A DNA stretch of 64,000 bases, from the NCBI RefSeq assembly GCF_014648515.1, contig NZ_BMRG01000004.1:234886-298885 (forward strand), in the 5' to 3' direction. This document shows, in pieces, positions 15,518 to 26,272 of the stretch (position 1 is its first letter; each line of letters starts with the position of its first letter). The translations under genes were made by a program, and so were the position numbers. The stretch is from Saccharothrix coeruleofusca (lineage in GTDB: Bacteria > Actinomycetota > Actinomycetes > Mycobacteriales > Pseudonocardiaceae). Below the pieces are notes generated by a model. That model was not told the DNA's origin, did not search any database, and saw only the letters and a list, made by a program, of their open reading frames with translations.

Positions 15518-16363
15518 CTAGGCGGTCCCCTCCCCGGTGGCGGCCAGCTTCTCCCGTGCCTCGGCCAAGTCCTCCTCGGTGGGCGCGTCGTCCTGGGTCA
15601 GCCGCAGCCGCCAGTAGCCGCTGAAGTCCACCGCCCGCTTGGGCAGGCCACGCTCCCGGACCAGGTGCGCGCGGATCGCGCGCACGACTCCCGCCTCACC
15701 CGCGACCCAGGCGCGGCCTTCACCGGGCGGGAAGTCGGTCGCGCGCACCGCGCGCAGCAGGCCGTCGCCCAGTCCCGGCGGCTGATCGCCGCGGTGCACC
15801 CAGCGCACCGACAGCCGCGCGCGGGTGGGCAACCGCTGTTCCTCGGCCTCGTCGCGCACCTCGATCACCGCCGTGGCCGGGGTCGCCGGTGGCAGTGACG
15901 CGACCAGCGTGGCGATCGCGGGCACGGCCGTCTCGTCCCCGGCGAACAGGTACCAGTCGGCAGCCCCCAACGGGCGGGCGTAGGCCGCGGCTGGGCCGTA
16001 GCGGCCGATGGTGTCGCCTGGGCGTGCCGAGGCGGCCCACCGGGTGGCCGGTCCTGCTCCGTGGTCGTGCAGCACGAAGTCCACCGCGATCTCCTGGCGC
16101 AGCGGGTCGTAGCGGCGCACGGTGTAGCTGCGCATCCACGGCCGTCGCTGCTCGGGCACCGAGGTGAACGCCCGGTACCAGCCCATGCCGTGCTCGTCCT
16201 CGGTGTAGGACAGCTCCGGCAGGCCGTGGCCGGGTCGGGGGAACAGCAGCTTGAGCTGCTGGTCGGGCCAGATCGGGAACTCCTCCAGCCCCGGTCCGGT
16301 GAAGCTGACGCGCACCACGTGCGGGGTGACGCGCTCGACGTGGGTGACGTGCAGGGCGAGCAC
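15518..16363 (-). CDS. Siderophore-interacting protein (FAD-binding ferric-siderophore reductase)
   Basis: The 281-aa protein has the SIP-family layout. There is an N-terminal beta-barrel with the FAD-contact RSYTVRRYD motif near residue 78, a linker with GPAAAYARPLGAADWYLFAGDETAVPAI, and a C-terminal NAD(P)-binding half ending AGEAGVVRAIRAHL and SGYWR. Family members reduce ferric siderophores in the cytoplasm using NAD(P)H. GTG 16363 is used, with GGAGGA 8 bases upstream. It lies 21 bases downstream of the UvrA-like gene and is likely co-transcribed with it. No siderophore uptake genes are adjacent. Confidence 0.92.
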   Translation of the reverse strand: MLALHVTHVERVTPHVVRVSFTGPGLEEFPIWPDQQLKLLFPRPGHGLPELSYTEDEHGMGWYRAFTSVPEQRRPWMRSYTVRRYDPLRQEIAVDFVLHDHGAGPATRWAASARPGDTIGRYGPAAAYARPLGAADWYLFAGDETAVPAIATLVASLPPATPATAVIEVRDEAEEQRLPTRARLSVRWVHRGDQPPGLGDGLLRAVRATDFPPGEGRAWVAGEAGVVRAIRAHLVRERGLPKRAVDFSGYWRLRLTQDDAPTEEDLAEAREKLAATGEGTA

Positions 16364-16384
16364 CGTGTCCTCCTCCGTGCGTTC

Positions 16385-18646
<2,262 letters not shown>

Positions 18647-18667
18647 ACCGCCGGCCCCCTGAACGTT

Positions 18668-18710
18668 TTATGGCGTAAACTGATCTCGGGCACCGTACTT
18701 TACGCTGTAA
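18668..18710. promoter_or_regulatory. Operator/promoter between UvrA-like gene and TetR gene
   Basis: TTATGGCGTAAA (18668-18679) and TTTACGCTGTAA (18699-18710) are inverted, matching at 10 of 12 positions, and separated by 19 bases. They flank the divergent promoter region of the UvrA-like gene (start 18646) and the TetR gene (start 18721). Confidence 0.75.
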
Positions 18711-18720
18711 GGAGTGGCAA

Positions 18721-19548
18721 GTGGTCCTCTACGCCGGACAGGGCGACGCGCAACGGTCCATGTCGCTGCTGTGGCGCGGACCCGACCCGGCGTCCGGTTC
18801 CGCGTCCGATCGCCGGCCGTCCCGGCCGGGCCCCAAGCAGGGGCTGAGCGTCGACGCGATCGTCGAGGCCGCCGTCGCGGTGGCCGACGAGCAGGGCATG
18901 GCCGCGCTGTCGATGCGCGCGGTGGGGCAGCGGCTGGGGCGCACCGCGATGGCCCTGTACACCTACGTGCCCAGCAAGGCCGAGCTGATCGACCTGATGT
19001 ACGACAAGGTGCTGGGGGAGTTGCCCGCCGAGCACGACCTGTCGCGGGGCTGGCGCGCGGCGCTGACCGCGTGGGCGCGCGAGACCAGGGCGTTCTACCT
19101 GCGCCACCCGTGGGTGCTCCAGGTCTCGCAGGCCAGGCCGGTGCTGGGGCCCAACGAGTTCGCGACGCTGGAGGCGCTGGCGCGCGTGCTGCACGGGACC
19201 GGTCTGCCCGCGCCGGTGCTGCGCGGCGTGATCGGCGCGGTGGCGCAGTTCGTGCGCGGCGCGGCCCAGGTGGTCGCCGACGCCCGCCAGGCCGCGCGGG
19301 CCACCGGGGTCGGCGACGAGGAGTGGTGGTTCTCCCGCTCACCGCTGCTGGAGCGGCACGCCCCCGACCTGGCCCGGCGGTTCCCCCTGGTGGTGTGGAT
19401 CAACCAGGACGACCCGCCTGCGGTGCCCGACGCCGACGACGCGCCCTACCTGGAGCGCGACGCCATGCACAACTTCACCGTCGGGTGGGAGGTCCTGCTC
19501 GACGGGATCGAGGCGAGCATCGCCAAGCACGGCGGCGATCAACGCTGA
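18721..19548 (+). CDS. TetR-family regulator with TetR_C-type ligand domain
   Basis: GTG 18721 follows an AAGGAG site by five bases. The 275-aa product has a 35-residue basic/proline-rich lead, then the helix-turn-helix (LSVDAIVEAAVAVADEQGMA, SMRAVGQRLGRTAMALYTYV, residues about 41-85). A long helical domain of the tetracycline-repressor C-terminal class follows. It is divergent from the UvrA-like gene and probably represses it until an antibiotic or toxic ligand binds. Confidence 0.92.
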   Translation: MVLYAGQGDAQRSMSLLWRGPDPASGSASDRRPSRPGPKQGLSVDAIVEAAVAVADEQGMAALSMRAVGQRLGRTAMALYTYVPSKAELIDLMYDKVLGELPAEHDLSRGWRAALTAWARETRAFYLRHPWVLQVSQARPVLGPNEFATLEALARVLHGTGLPAPVLRGVIGAVAQFVRGAAQVVADARQAARATGVGDEEWWFSRSPLLERHAPDLARRFPLVVWINQDDPPAVPDADDAPYLERDAMHNFTVGWEVLLDGIEASIAKHGGDQR

Positions 19549-19560
19549 CAGCTTCCTGAC

Positions 19561-19622
19561 CGGCGCGGATTCTGACCACCACAGGTGTGGTACCACACCT
19601 GTGGTGGTCAGAATCCGCGCCG
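19561..19622. terminator. 62-bp perfect palindrome between convergent genes
   Basis: The sequence from 19561 to 19622 is identical to its own reverse complement (centre GGTACC at 19589-19594). It ends directly next to the stop codon of the DUF5703 gene and lies 12 bases after the TetR stop. It could act as a terminator in both directions. A stem of 29-31 bp with almost no loop is unusual. Confidence 0.85.
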
Positions 19623-19835
19623 CTAGGTGATCAGACCGGGCATGACCGCCGCGGTGCGCTTGCGGCGCAGCCACACCTTGCGCGAGCCGTCGCCGAACAG
19701 CAGGGTCCTGGACAGCTCCCACCCGGAGAACTCCGCCTGGATGGACAGCTGCGTCGTCACCGCGCGACGGGACAGACCGGCCGGGAGCCGCAGCGGCCGG
19801 TACTCCCAGTCCCCGTCGACCACCCCTTCGTTCAT
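19623..19835 (-). CDS. DUF5703-family small protein
   Basis: The 70-aa product has the DUF5703 layout: an early DWEYRPLRLPAGLSRRAV, central QAEFSGWELSRTLLFGDG and a basic C-terminal KVWLRRK motif. The family is actinobacterial and of unknown function. ATG 19835 overlaps the stop of the propeller lipoprotein gene by four bases (ATGA), so the two are translated together. Confidence 0.85.
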   Translation of the reverse strand: MNEGVVDGDWEYRPLRLPAGLSRRAVTTQLSIQAEFSGWELSRTLLFGDGSRKVWLRRKRTAAVMPGLIT

Positions 19836-20818
19836 GGCTGGATCACCTGCATCCCTTCTCCTGCCGCGGAGGCGACGAACACGCGTCCGCTGCCGGGGTC
19901 GACCGCCACCGAGTCCGGTTGGCGGACGGTGGCGAACCGGTGCCTCTCCACCGGCTCGCCTCCCGCGACGTCCAGGCCGACCACCTCGTTGCGCTCGGTG
20001 AGCGTGATCCAGGCGAGGTCGCGCCGGTCGTCGTAGGCCAGTCCGTACGGAGCGCCGGGCACCGGGTAGCGCTGGCGCATGATCAGCGGGTCGGTGGAGA
20101 ACGCCATCAGCTCGCCGCCCCTGGTGTCGACCACCAGCACCCGGCCGAACCGGTCGGCCACCGCGTTGGTGGCCCCGTCGCCCGCGCGCAGGCCCGCGCC
20201 GGGCCGGTCCGCGGTCGGGTCCAGGTCGAACACGGCGCTGCGCGGGCGGTCGAGCACCACGGCCGCCCCGCCCACCGCCAGCACCCGGTCCGGGCTGGAC
20301 ACCCCGGCGATCGTCCGGTCGTCCACGCCGACCAGCTTGGCCTCGCGGCGGGCCACCAGGGTCCGTCCGCCGACCACCGCCACGTCCACCGGGCCGCCGT
20401 CGACGGCCCGCTCGGCCGTGCTGCCGTCCGGCCGCACGGTCACCACCACGCCGCTGCCGGGCACCGCGGCCGCCACGTCGGAGCCGATGACCTCCAGCGA
20501 CTCGGCCCGGCCGGGCAGCGGCACCGCGACCGGCGCGGCGGCCGGGTCGGCCAGCGGGTACAGCGCCACCGACGGCGGGTCGGCCAGCGCCACGGCCACG
20601 TGCCGCGCGGTCACCGCGACGGCGTCCGCGCCGCCCAGCGGCAGCACCCGACCGGCGGGCGCGGCGGTCGGTTCGGGGGAGGCGGCGGGTTTCGCGGCCT
20701 CCAGGGTGGCCGCGACCTGCAGCGGGTCGCGGGGGTTCTCCTCGCGCCCGCACCCCGCCAGCAGCGCAACGGCGAGCACGACCGCCGCCAGACGACGCAA
20801 CGTCAGACCTCCCAGCAC
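19832..20818 (-). CDS. Lipoprotein with YVTN-type beta-propeller
   Basis: The 328-aa product has a type II signal peptide (RLAAVVLAVALLAGC, lipidated cysteine near residue 23). A proline/alanine-rich linker follows, then six to seven repeats of about 40 residues with the pattern of YVTN/NHL propellers (LPLGGADAVAVTARHVAVAL, AFSTDPLIMRQRYPVPGAPYGLAYDDRRDL, VRQPDSVAVDPGSGRVFVA). Such propellers bind proteins or surface ligands and have no catalytic residues. Coupling with DUF5703 is recurrent in actinobacteria as far as I recall. Confidence 0.85.
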   Translation of the reverse strand: MLGGLTLRRLAAVVLAVALLAGCGREENPRDPLQVAATLEAAKPAASPEPTAAPAGRVLPLGGADAVAVTARHVAVALADPPSVALYPLADPAAAPVAVPLPGRAESLEVIGSDVAAAVPGSGVVVTVRPDGSTAERAVDGGPVDVAVVGGRTLVARREAKLVGVDDRTIAGVSSPDRVLAVGGAAVVLDRPRSAVFDLDPTADRPGAGLRAGDGATNAVADRFGRVLVVDTRGGELMAFSTDPLIMRQRYPVPGAPYGLAYDDRRDLAWITLTERNEVVGLDVAGGEPVERHRFATVRQPDSVAVDPGSGRVFVASAAGEGMQVIQP

Positions 20819-20943
20819 CCGTTCGCGGACTGCTCACCAGCATCCATCACGCGCCCGCGATCGTCACGCAGGGGGCGGGTGTCGTCGTTGGTCCCCTGGG
20901 GTGATACCCGCTGCCCGCCCGTGCCCGGCGGTCGGGTCGGCGG

Positions 20944-21654
20944 TCAGGTCAGCCGGGTGACCCGGCCGGTGGTCAGCTCGTAGCTGGCGGCCACCACCCG
21001 CACGCCGTGCTCGGCGACCGCGGCGCGCAGGGTCGCCGAGCGCTCCAGCAGCAGCCGGACCGCGCGCTTGGCCTGGTTGTCCACGCACCGCGCCAGGAAC
21101 ACCGCGTCGTCGGGATCGGCCGGGGTGCCCAGCACGGCGGGCTCGATCGCGCGCACCAGGCTGCTGATGCCGCCGGTGACCTCGCCCCGGCCGCGCACGA
21201 CGTCGACGGCCGCGGACACCGCGCCGCAGTTGGCGTGCCCGAGCACCACCACCAGCGGCACCTCCAGGTGCTCCACGGCGTACTCGACGCTGCCCAGCAC
21301 GGCCTCGTCGACGACCTCGCCCGCCGCGCGGACGGTGAACAGGTCGCCCAGGCCGTGGTCGAAGACCAGCTCGGGCGGAACGCGGGAGTCGGCGCAGCCG
21401 AGCACCGCGGCGAACGGGTGCTGCCCGCCCGCCAGCGACTCGCGCCACCTCAGCGACTCGTGGGGGTGGCGCTGGTGGCCGCCGACGAACCGCGCGTTGC
21501 CCTCGGCGAGCTTGCGCCAGGAGCCCTCCGCGTCGCGTCGCCCCTGCCGGGCCGTCGCGGGCGCCGCGCCCGCGACCACGGTGGCGGCCGTTCCCGCCGT
21601 GATGCCGAACAACCGACGCCGCGTCACCGCGGAGCCATCGCCTGTGTCACCCAC
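20944..21654 (-). CDS. Beta-carbonic anhydrase with Tat signal
   Basis: The 236-aa enzyme has RRRLFGITAGTAATVVAG at residues 11-28, a Tat motif. Zinc ligands lie in CADSR (Cys and Asp) and HxxC (HANCGA), the classical beta-class set. The reaction is the interconversion of CO2 and bicarbonate; export suggests extracytoplasmic action. Tail segments YELTTGRV match family ends. It stands alone 125 bases upstream of the lipoprotein gene on the same strand. Confidence 0.93.
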   Translation of the reverse strand: MGDTGDGSAVTRRRLFGITAGTAATVVAGAAPATARQGRRDAEGSWRKLAEGNARFVGGHQRHPHESLRWRESLAGGQHPFAAVLGCADSRVPPELVFDHGLGDLFTVRAAGEVVDEAVLGSVEYAVEHLEVPLVVVLGHANCGAVSAAVDVVRGRGEVTGGISSLVRAIEPAVLGTPADPDDAVFLARCVDNQAKRAVRLLLERSATLRAAVAEHGVRVVAASYELTTGRVTRLT

Positions 21655-21798
21655 GGCGCGGAATTTAGTCCTGTTTCACTTCAACGAGTGAAATTACGTG
21701 GTCCGGTTCACAATTTCCGATAGACGTATCCGGCGAACCGGACAGTTTGTTTTCGGGCGACGGAATTCGCGAACCGGACAGCGGCGCGCGATCACCGG

Positions 21799-22764
21799 TC
21801 AGCCCACCGGGCACTCGGGGTAGCCGAACTCGATCGCGCTCACGTCGTCCAGCGCGGCGCGGATCGCGGGCGGCAGCGTCAGCTCCTCCGCGGCCAGCGA
21901 GCCCAGCAGCTGCCCGGTGTCGCGCGCGCCCACCACGGGCGCGACCACGCCCGGCCGGTCCCGGACCCACGCCAGCGCCACGGACAGCGGGGAGGTGCCC
22001 AGCCCGTCCGCGGCCGTGGTCACCGCCTGCACGATCCGCGCGGCCCGCTCGGTGCGGTGCTGCTCCACGTAACCGGCGAAGTGCGCCGAAGCGCCGCGGG
22101 AGTCCGCGGGGGTGCCGTTGCGGTACTTGCCGGTGAGCACGCCCCGGCCCAGCGGAGCCCACGGCAGCAGGCCGATCCCGTGGTGCGCGGCGGCGGGCAC
22201 CACCTCGCGCTCGATGCCGCGTTCCAGCAGCGAGTACTCCGCCTGGTTGGACACCAGCGGGGTGTGCCCCGGCAGCGCGGCGGCCGTGGCCAGCTGCCAG
22301 CCCGCGTAGTTCGACACCCCGACGTAGCGCACCTTGCCGCTGGTGACCGCGGCGTCCAGGGCGGACAGGGTCTCCTCCAGCGGCACCGCCGGATCCCAGG
22401 CGTGCAGCTGCCACAGGTCGACGTGCTCCACGCCCAGCCTGCGCAGCGAACCCTCCAGCGCGTGCAGCAGCGCCCCGCGCGAGGCCCCGCCGCCGAACGG
22501 CCCGTCGTTGCGCCGCGCCACCGCCTTGGTGGCGATGACCAGGTCCTCGCGTGGCACCACCTCACCCAGCAGGCCGCCCAGGATGCGCTCGCTCTCGCCC
22601 TCGACGTAGACGTCGGCGGTGTCCACGAGCGTGCCGCCCGCCTCGGTGAAGGCCAGCAGCTGGGTGGCCGCCTCGTCCGCGTCGGTGTCCCGGCCCCACG
22701 TCATGGTGCCTAGGGCCATTCGGGAGACCCGCAGGCCGCTCCGGCCGAGGTATCGCTGTTCCAC
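21799..22764 (-). CDS. Aldo/keto reductase
   Basis: GTG 22764 gives a 321-aa protein starting VEQRYLGRSGLRVSRMALG. The catalytic tetrad is visible: Asp and Tyr in DTADVY, Lys in IATKAV, His in WQLHAWD. The NADPH-binding end reads PVVGARDTGQLLGSL. The enzyme reduces aldehydes or ketones with NADPH. It is divergent from the LLM oxidoreductase with 72 bases between starts. Substrate unknown. Confidence 0.92.
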   Translation of the reverse strand: MEQRYLGRSGLRVSRMALGTMTWGRDTDADEAATQLLAFTEAGGTLVDTADVYVEGESERILGGLLGEVVPREDLVIATKAVARRNDGPFGGGASRGALLHALEGSLRRLGVEHVDLWQLHAWDPAVPLEETLSALDAAVTSGKVRYVGVSNYAGWQLATAAALPGHTPLVSNQAEYSLLERGIEREVVPAAAHHGIGLLPWAPLGRGVLTGKYRNGTPADSRGASAHFAGYVEQHRTERAARIVQAVTTAADGLGTSPLSVALAWVRDRPGVVAPVVGARDTGQLLGSLAAEELTLPPAIRAALDDVSAIEFGYPECPVG

Positions 22765-22836
22765 GCGGCGCAGCCTAAGGGTTGATCGACGTCCCGGCCT
22801 GGCAAATGGTGTTACCCGGCGGTAGGGTCCGGCTTC

Positions 22837-23886
22837 GTGCGACTGGGACTGAACCTCGGGTACTGGGGTGCCGGCAACGACGCGGCCAACCTCGAACTGG
22901 CCAAGGAAGCCGACCGGCTGGGCTTCTCGGTGGTGTGGGCGGCGGAGGCCTACGGCTCCGACGCGCCCACGGTGCTGGCCTGGGTGGCCGCGCAGACCGA
23001 GCGCGTCGACGTGGGCAGCGCGATCCTGCAGATCCCCGCCCGCACCCCGGCGATGGCGGCGATGACCGCGGCGACGCTGGACTCGCTGTCCGGCGGGCGC
23101 TTCCGGATGGGCCTGGGCGTGTCCGGGCCGCAGGTCTCCGAGGGCTGGCACGGCGTGCGGTTCGACAAGCCGCTGGCGCGCACCCGCGAGTACGTCGACA
23201 TCGTGCGCATGGCGCTGCGCCGGGAGCGGCTGCGCTACGACGGCACGCACTACACCCTGCCGCTGCCCGACGGCCCCGGCAAGGCGCTCACCCTGACCGT
23301 GCACCCGGTGCGCGAGCACATCCCGCTCTACCTCGCCGCGGTGGGCCCGAAGAACGTCGAGCTGGCGGGCGAGATCGCCGACGGCTGGCTGGCCATCTTC
23401 TTCTCGCCCGAGGACTCCGCGGAGTCGCTGACCGCGCTGCGGGCAGGCCGGGAGAAGGCGGGCAAGACCCTCGACGGCTTCGACGTCGTGCCGACCGTGC
23501 CGCTGGCCGTCGGCGACGACTGGCGCGCGTGCGCCGACAGCGTGCGCCCCTACGCCGCGCTGTACGTGGGCGGCATGGGCAGCAGGCAGAAGAACTTCTA
23601 CAACGCCCTCGCCGCGCGCATGGGCTTCGCCGCCGAAGCGGCCGAGGTGCAGGACAAGTACCTGGCCAGGGACTACCAGGGGGCCATGGCGGCGCTGCCG
23701 GTGGACTTCCTGGACCGCACCTCGCTGCTGGGCCCGAAGCAGCGCATAGCAGACCGCATGAAGGCCTACGCCGAGGCGGGGGTCACCACTCTCACGGTTT
23801 CACCCATGCTGCAAGATCTCGATCAGGGGATCGCCGCGCTGCGCACGGCGTCCGAAGCTCTGGATCTGGCAGGAGTAGGTAGTTGA
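22837..23886 (+). CDS. LLM-class F420-dependent oxidoreductase
   Basis: The 349-aa product is luciferase-like: [53 protein letters not shown] and [22 protein letters not shown]. The last segment is the actinobacterial F420-type signature as opposed to FMN luciferases. It uses reduced F420 to reduce an unknown substrate. Its TGA stop overlaps the TTG start of uppP by four bases, so translation is coupled. Confidence 0.9.
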   Translation: MRLGLNLGYWGAGNDAANLELAKEADRLGFSVVWAAEAYGSDAPTVLAWVAAQTERVDVGSAILQIPARTPAMAAMTAATLDSLSGGRFRMGLGVSGPQVSEGWHGVRFDKPLARTREYVDIVRMALRRERLRYDGTHYTLPLPDGPGKALTLTVHPVREHIPLYLAAVGPKNVELAGEIADGWLAIFFSPEDSAESLTALRAGREKAGKTLDGFDVVPTVPLAVGDDWRACADSVRPYAALYVGGMGSRQKNFYNALAARMGFAAEAAEVQDKYLARDYQGAMAALPVDFLDRTSLLGPKQRIADRMKAYAEAGVTTLTVSPMLQDLDQGIAALRTASEALDLAGVGS

Positions 23887-24707
23887 GCTGGTTGCAGGCC
23901 CTTGTCCTCGGACTAGTCCAAGGCTTGACGGAATTCCTGCCCATTTCCTCGTCGGCGCACGTGCGGATCGTGTCCACGCTGTTCTTCGGCAACGACGCGG
24001 GCGCGTCGTTCACCGCGGTGATCCAGCTGGGCACCGAGGTCGCGGTGCTCATCTACTTCGCCAAGGACATCGGCAACTTCATCGCGGCCTGGTTCCGCGG
24101 CCTGTTCAGCAAGGCCGCGCGGCAGACCGAGGACTACCGGATGGCCTGGTACGTCATCATCGGCTCGATCCCGATCAGCGTCCTGGGCTTCCTGCTCAAG
24201 GACGTCATCCGGTCCTCGTTCCGCAACCTGTGGATCACCGCGACCGTGCTGGTGGTCTTCGGCCTGCTGCTGGGCCTGGCCGACCAGCTGGCCAAGCACG
24301 TGCGCACCAGGCTGGAGCTCAAGGACGCGGTGGGCATGGGCCTGGCGCAGGCGCTGGCGCTGATCCCCGGTGTGTCCCGCTCCGGCGGCACGCTGACCGC
24401 GGGCCTGTTCCTGGGCCTGGACCGCGCCTCCGCGGCGCGCTACTCCTTCCTGCTTGCGCTGCCCGCGGTGTTCGGCGCGGGCCTGTTCAGCATCCCCGAC
24501 GTGCTCGACCGCTCCGAGCCCAACGCCGCGTCGGTGCCGCAGATGATCGTGGCCACGATCGTGGCCTTCGCGGTCGGCTACGCCACCATCGCCTGGCTGC
24601 TGCGGTACGTGTCCAAGCACAGCTACTCGGCCTTCGTCTGGTACCGGCTGCTGCTGGGCATCGTGCTCATGGGCCTGCTGTCGATGAACCTGATCAGCCC
24701 GTCGTAG
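23883..24707 (+). CDS. uppP: Undecaprenyl-diphosphatase
   Basis: The 274-aa integral membrane enzyme has both hallmark motifs: [15 protein letters not shown] at residues 12-26 and PGVSRSGGT at 162-170, with the glutamate and serine/histidine residues needed for catalysis. It removes one phosphate from undecaprenyl diphosphate, recycling the lipid carrier for peptidoglycan, and can confer bacitracin resistance. About eight membrane helices are visible. TTG 23883 is chosen because it overlaps the preceding stop (TTGA) and leaves the family's normal N-terminus. Confidence 0.96.
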   Translation: MSWLQALVLGLVQGLTEFLPISSSAHVRIVSTLFFGNDAGASFTAVIQLGTEVAVLIYFAKDIGNFIAAWFRGLFSKAARQTEDYRMAWYVIIGSIPISVLGFLLKDVIRSSFRNLWITATVLVVFGLLLGLADQLAKHVRTRLELKDAVGMGLAQALALIPGVSRSGGTLTAGLFLGLDRASAARYSFLLALPAVFGAGLFSIPDVLDRSEPNAASVPQMIVATIVAFAVGYATIAWLLRYVSKHSYSAFVWYRLLLGIVLMGLLSMNLISPS

Positions 24708-24720
24708 TCCCTGGCTCCAC

Positions 24721-24757
24721 GTGGAGGCCCTGCCGCACTGGTCGGCAGGGCCTCCAC
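24721..24757 (+). terminator. Hairpin terminator after uppP
   Basis: GTGGAGGCCCTGCCG (24721-24735) and CGGCAGGGCCTCCAC (24743-24757) form a perfect 15-bp stem with a seven-base loop, 13 bases after the uppP stop. Confidence 0.9.
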
Positions 24758-24783
24758 GCCGTTTACGAGCGTGTCGCCCTCCC

Positions 24784-24903
24784 GCGAGTCGAACCTCCGG
24801 ACACCCCGAATTCGACATTCGCGCACCCCGCCCCCGCGCTTTCACGCATGTCGGGTAGTAGTTACCGGCCCTCCTGGCCTCGTCGGGTAGTACTTGCCGA
24901 CGC
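24784..24903 (+). repeat. Dispersed repeat, copy A (120 bp, 52-bp core)
   Basis: The core at 24852-24903 has two related 15-mers, GGGTAGTAGTTACCG and GGGTAGTACTTGCCG, at its two ends. It is matched by two copies at 45070-45121 and 45179-45230 on the opposite strand. The left flank (GCGAGTCGA, then GAATTCGACATTCGCGCACC at 24809-24828) is also shared with copy B. It sits in the spacer between uppP and the phosphomutase gene. Confidence 0.85.
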
Positions 24904-24973
24904 GGGTGGGGGAGGGGCGAGGGGGGAGCGTCGCTTTTCACGGTGGGAGAACCGGCCGCATAGGGTGGGGGCC

Positions 24974-25660
24974 GTGGCTACCGTGATCTTGCTGCGACAC
25001 GCGCGTTCGACCGCCAACGGCTCCGGTGTGCTGGCCGGGCGCCAACCGGGGGTGCGGCTGTCCGACAAGGGGGAGGAGCAGGCCAAGGCCCTGGTGGACC
25101 GCCTGGCGGACATTCCGGTCGATGCCGTGGTGACCTCGCCGTTGGAGCGCTGCGGGGCGACCCTGGAGCCGCTGCTGGCCGCGCGCGGGCTGACCCCGGT
25201 GGTCGAGCCGGAATTGGCCGAGGTGGAGTACGGCGAGTGGACCGGGCGTGAGCTCAAAGACCTGGTCGAGGAGCCGCTGTGGTCGGTGGTGCAGCAGCAC
25301 CCCTCCGCCGCGGTGTTCCCCGGCGGGGAGGGGCTGGCCGCGGTGCAGGCGCGCGCGGTGGCCGCGGTGCGCAGGCACGACGCGCGGATCACCGAGGAGT
25401 TCGGGCCGCGCGCGGTGTGGGTGGCGTGCAGCCACGGCGACGTGATCAAGGCGGTGCTGGCCGACGCGCTGGGCGTGCACCTGGACGGCTTCCAGCGGAT
25501 CGTGGTCGACCCGGCTTCGGTGTCGGTGGTCCAGTACACCCCCACCCGGCCGTTCGTGCTGCGGGTCAACGACAACGGCGGCGACCTGTCCGGGGTGGTG
25601 CCGCCGCCGGAGCGGCCCGCCTCCTCCGACGCGGTGGTGGGCGGCACCACCGGCGGGTGA
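24974..25660 (+). CDS. Histidine-phosphatase-family phosphomutase (MSMEG_4193 type)
   Basis: GTG 24974 starts VATVILLRHARSTANGSG, which carries the catalytic RH motif (RHA rather than the more common RHG). The 228-aa length, LAEVEYGEWTGRELKDL and VACSHGDVIKAVLADALG match the MSMEG_4193 family of actinobacterial phosphomutase-like proteins. Members normally sit next to uppP, DUF3090 and mycothiol ligase genes. The second catalytic histidine is in CSHGD. Actual substrate unknown. Here the usual downstream DUF3090 and mshC genes are absent. Confidence 0.9.
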   Translation: MATVILLRHARSTANGSGVLAGRQPGVRLSDKGEEQAKALVDRLADIPVDAVVTSPLERCGATLEPLLAARGLTPVVEPELAEVEYGEWTGRELKDLVEEPLWSVVQQHPSAAVFPGGEGLAAVQARAVAAVRRHDARITEEFGPRAVWVACSHGDVIKAVLADALGVHLDGFQRIVVDPASVSVVQYTPTRPFVLRVNDNGGDLSGVVPPPERPASSDAVVGGTTGG

Positions 25661-26272
25661 GCCGCGCGGGTGAGCCGCAGCGGTAGTGGCCCCCGGACCT
25701 TGCAGGGTAGGCCGGGGGCCACCGGTGGGGCGGTGGTCCGACTGGTCGGCGGCCGACGACCAGGTGGGCTGATCGTATTGCGGTGAATGCCCTGGTAAAT
25801 CCCCTGCCTGGAGGTGACGGCGGAGAGCTGTCTGCCGGCTTGCGCGGGTCAGGATGCGTCCCGCGGGGCAAGCGCCGGTCCAAAACCGCTGATCAAGCGG
25901 GGGAGTGCGACCAGGACGACGTCACCGGTAGCCCGAGTCGGGCGGTGCGCTGGGCCGTTCAGCTCCGTCCGGGAGCCGGGGTCGCGTTTACGGTTGACGA
26001 CCGTCCGTGCGCTGTCGGTCACAACCCGAGGCGGGTGACGGTGTTCTCCTCAGCGCCCCAACCGACCCGGTCTGGGCGGTAGACGCGCACCGGTTCGGGC
26101 GGGGGCACGGGCGACCTCATCAAAATCAATATATTCGATGATTTCAGTGTGGAATAAAATCAATCACACAAAGTGGTCCCGTCGAACACACAGAACAAAC
26201 CCAAAACGCAGGGACGCTGAGGCCCAGGTGGCGAAGGCGCTCGACAGCGCACCCAGGAGGACCGGTGACTCG
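25661..26272. other. 612-base convergent intergenic region
   Basis: No gene is supportable. It holds a terminator hairpin at 25687-25721, a mixed-composition centre, and a distinctly AT-rich island at about 26115-26205 with ATGATTTCAGTGTGGAATAA (26138-26157). That island is related to islands at 7578-7605 and 14421-14442. Confidence 0.6.
25687..25721 (+). terminator. Hairpin terminator after the phosphomutase gene
   Basis: TGGCCCCCGG (25687-25696) and CCGGGGGCCA (25712-25721) form a perfect 10-bp stem with a 15-base loop, 26 bases after the stop. Confidence 0.8.
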
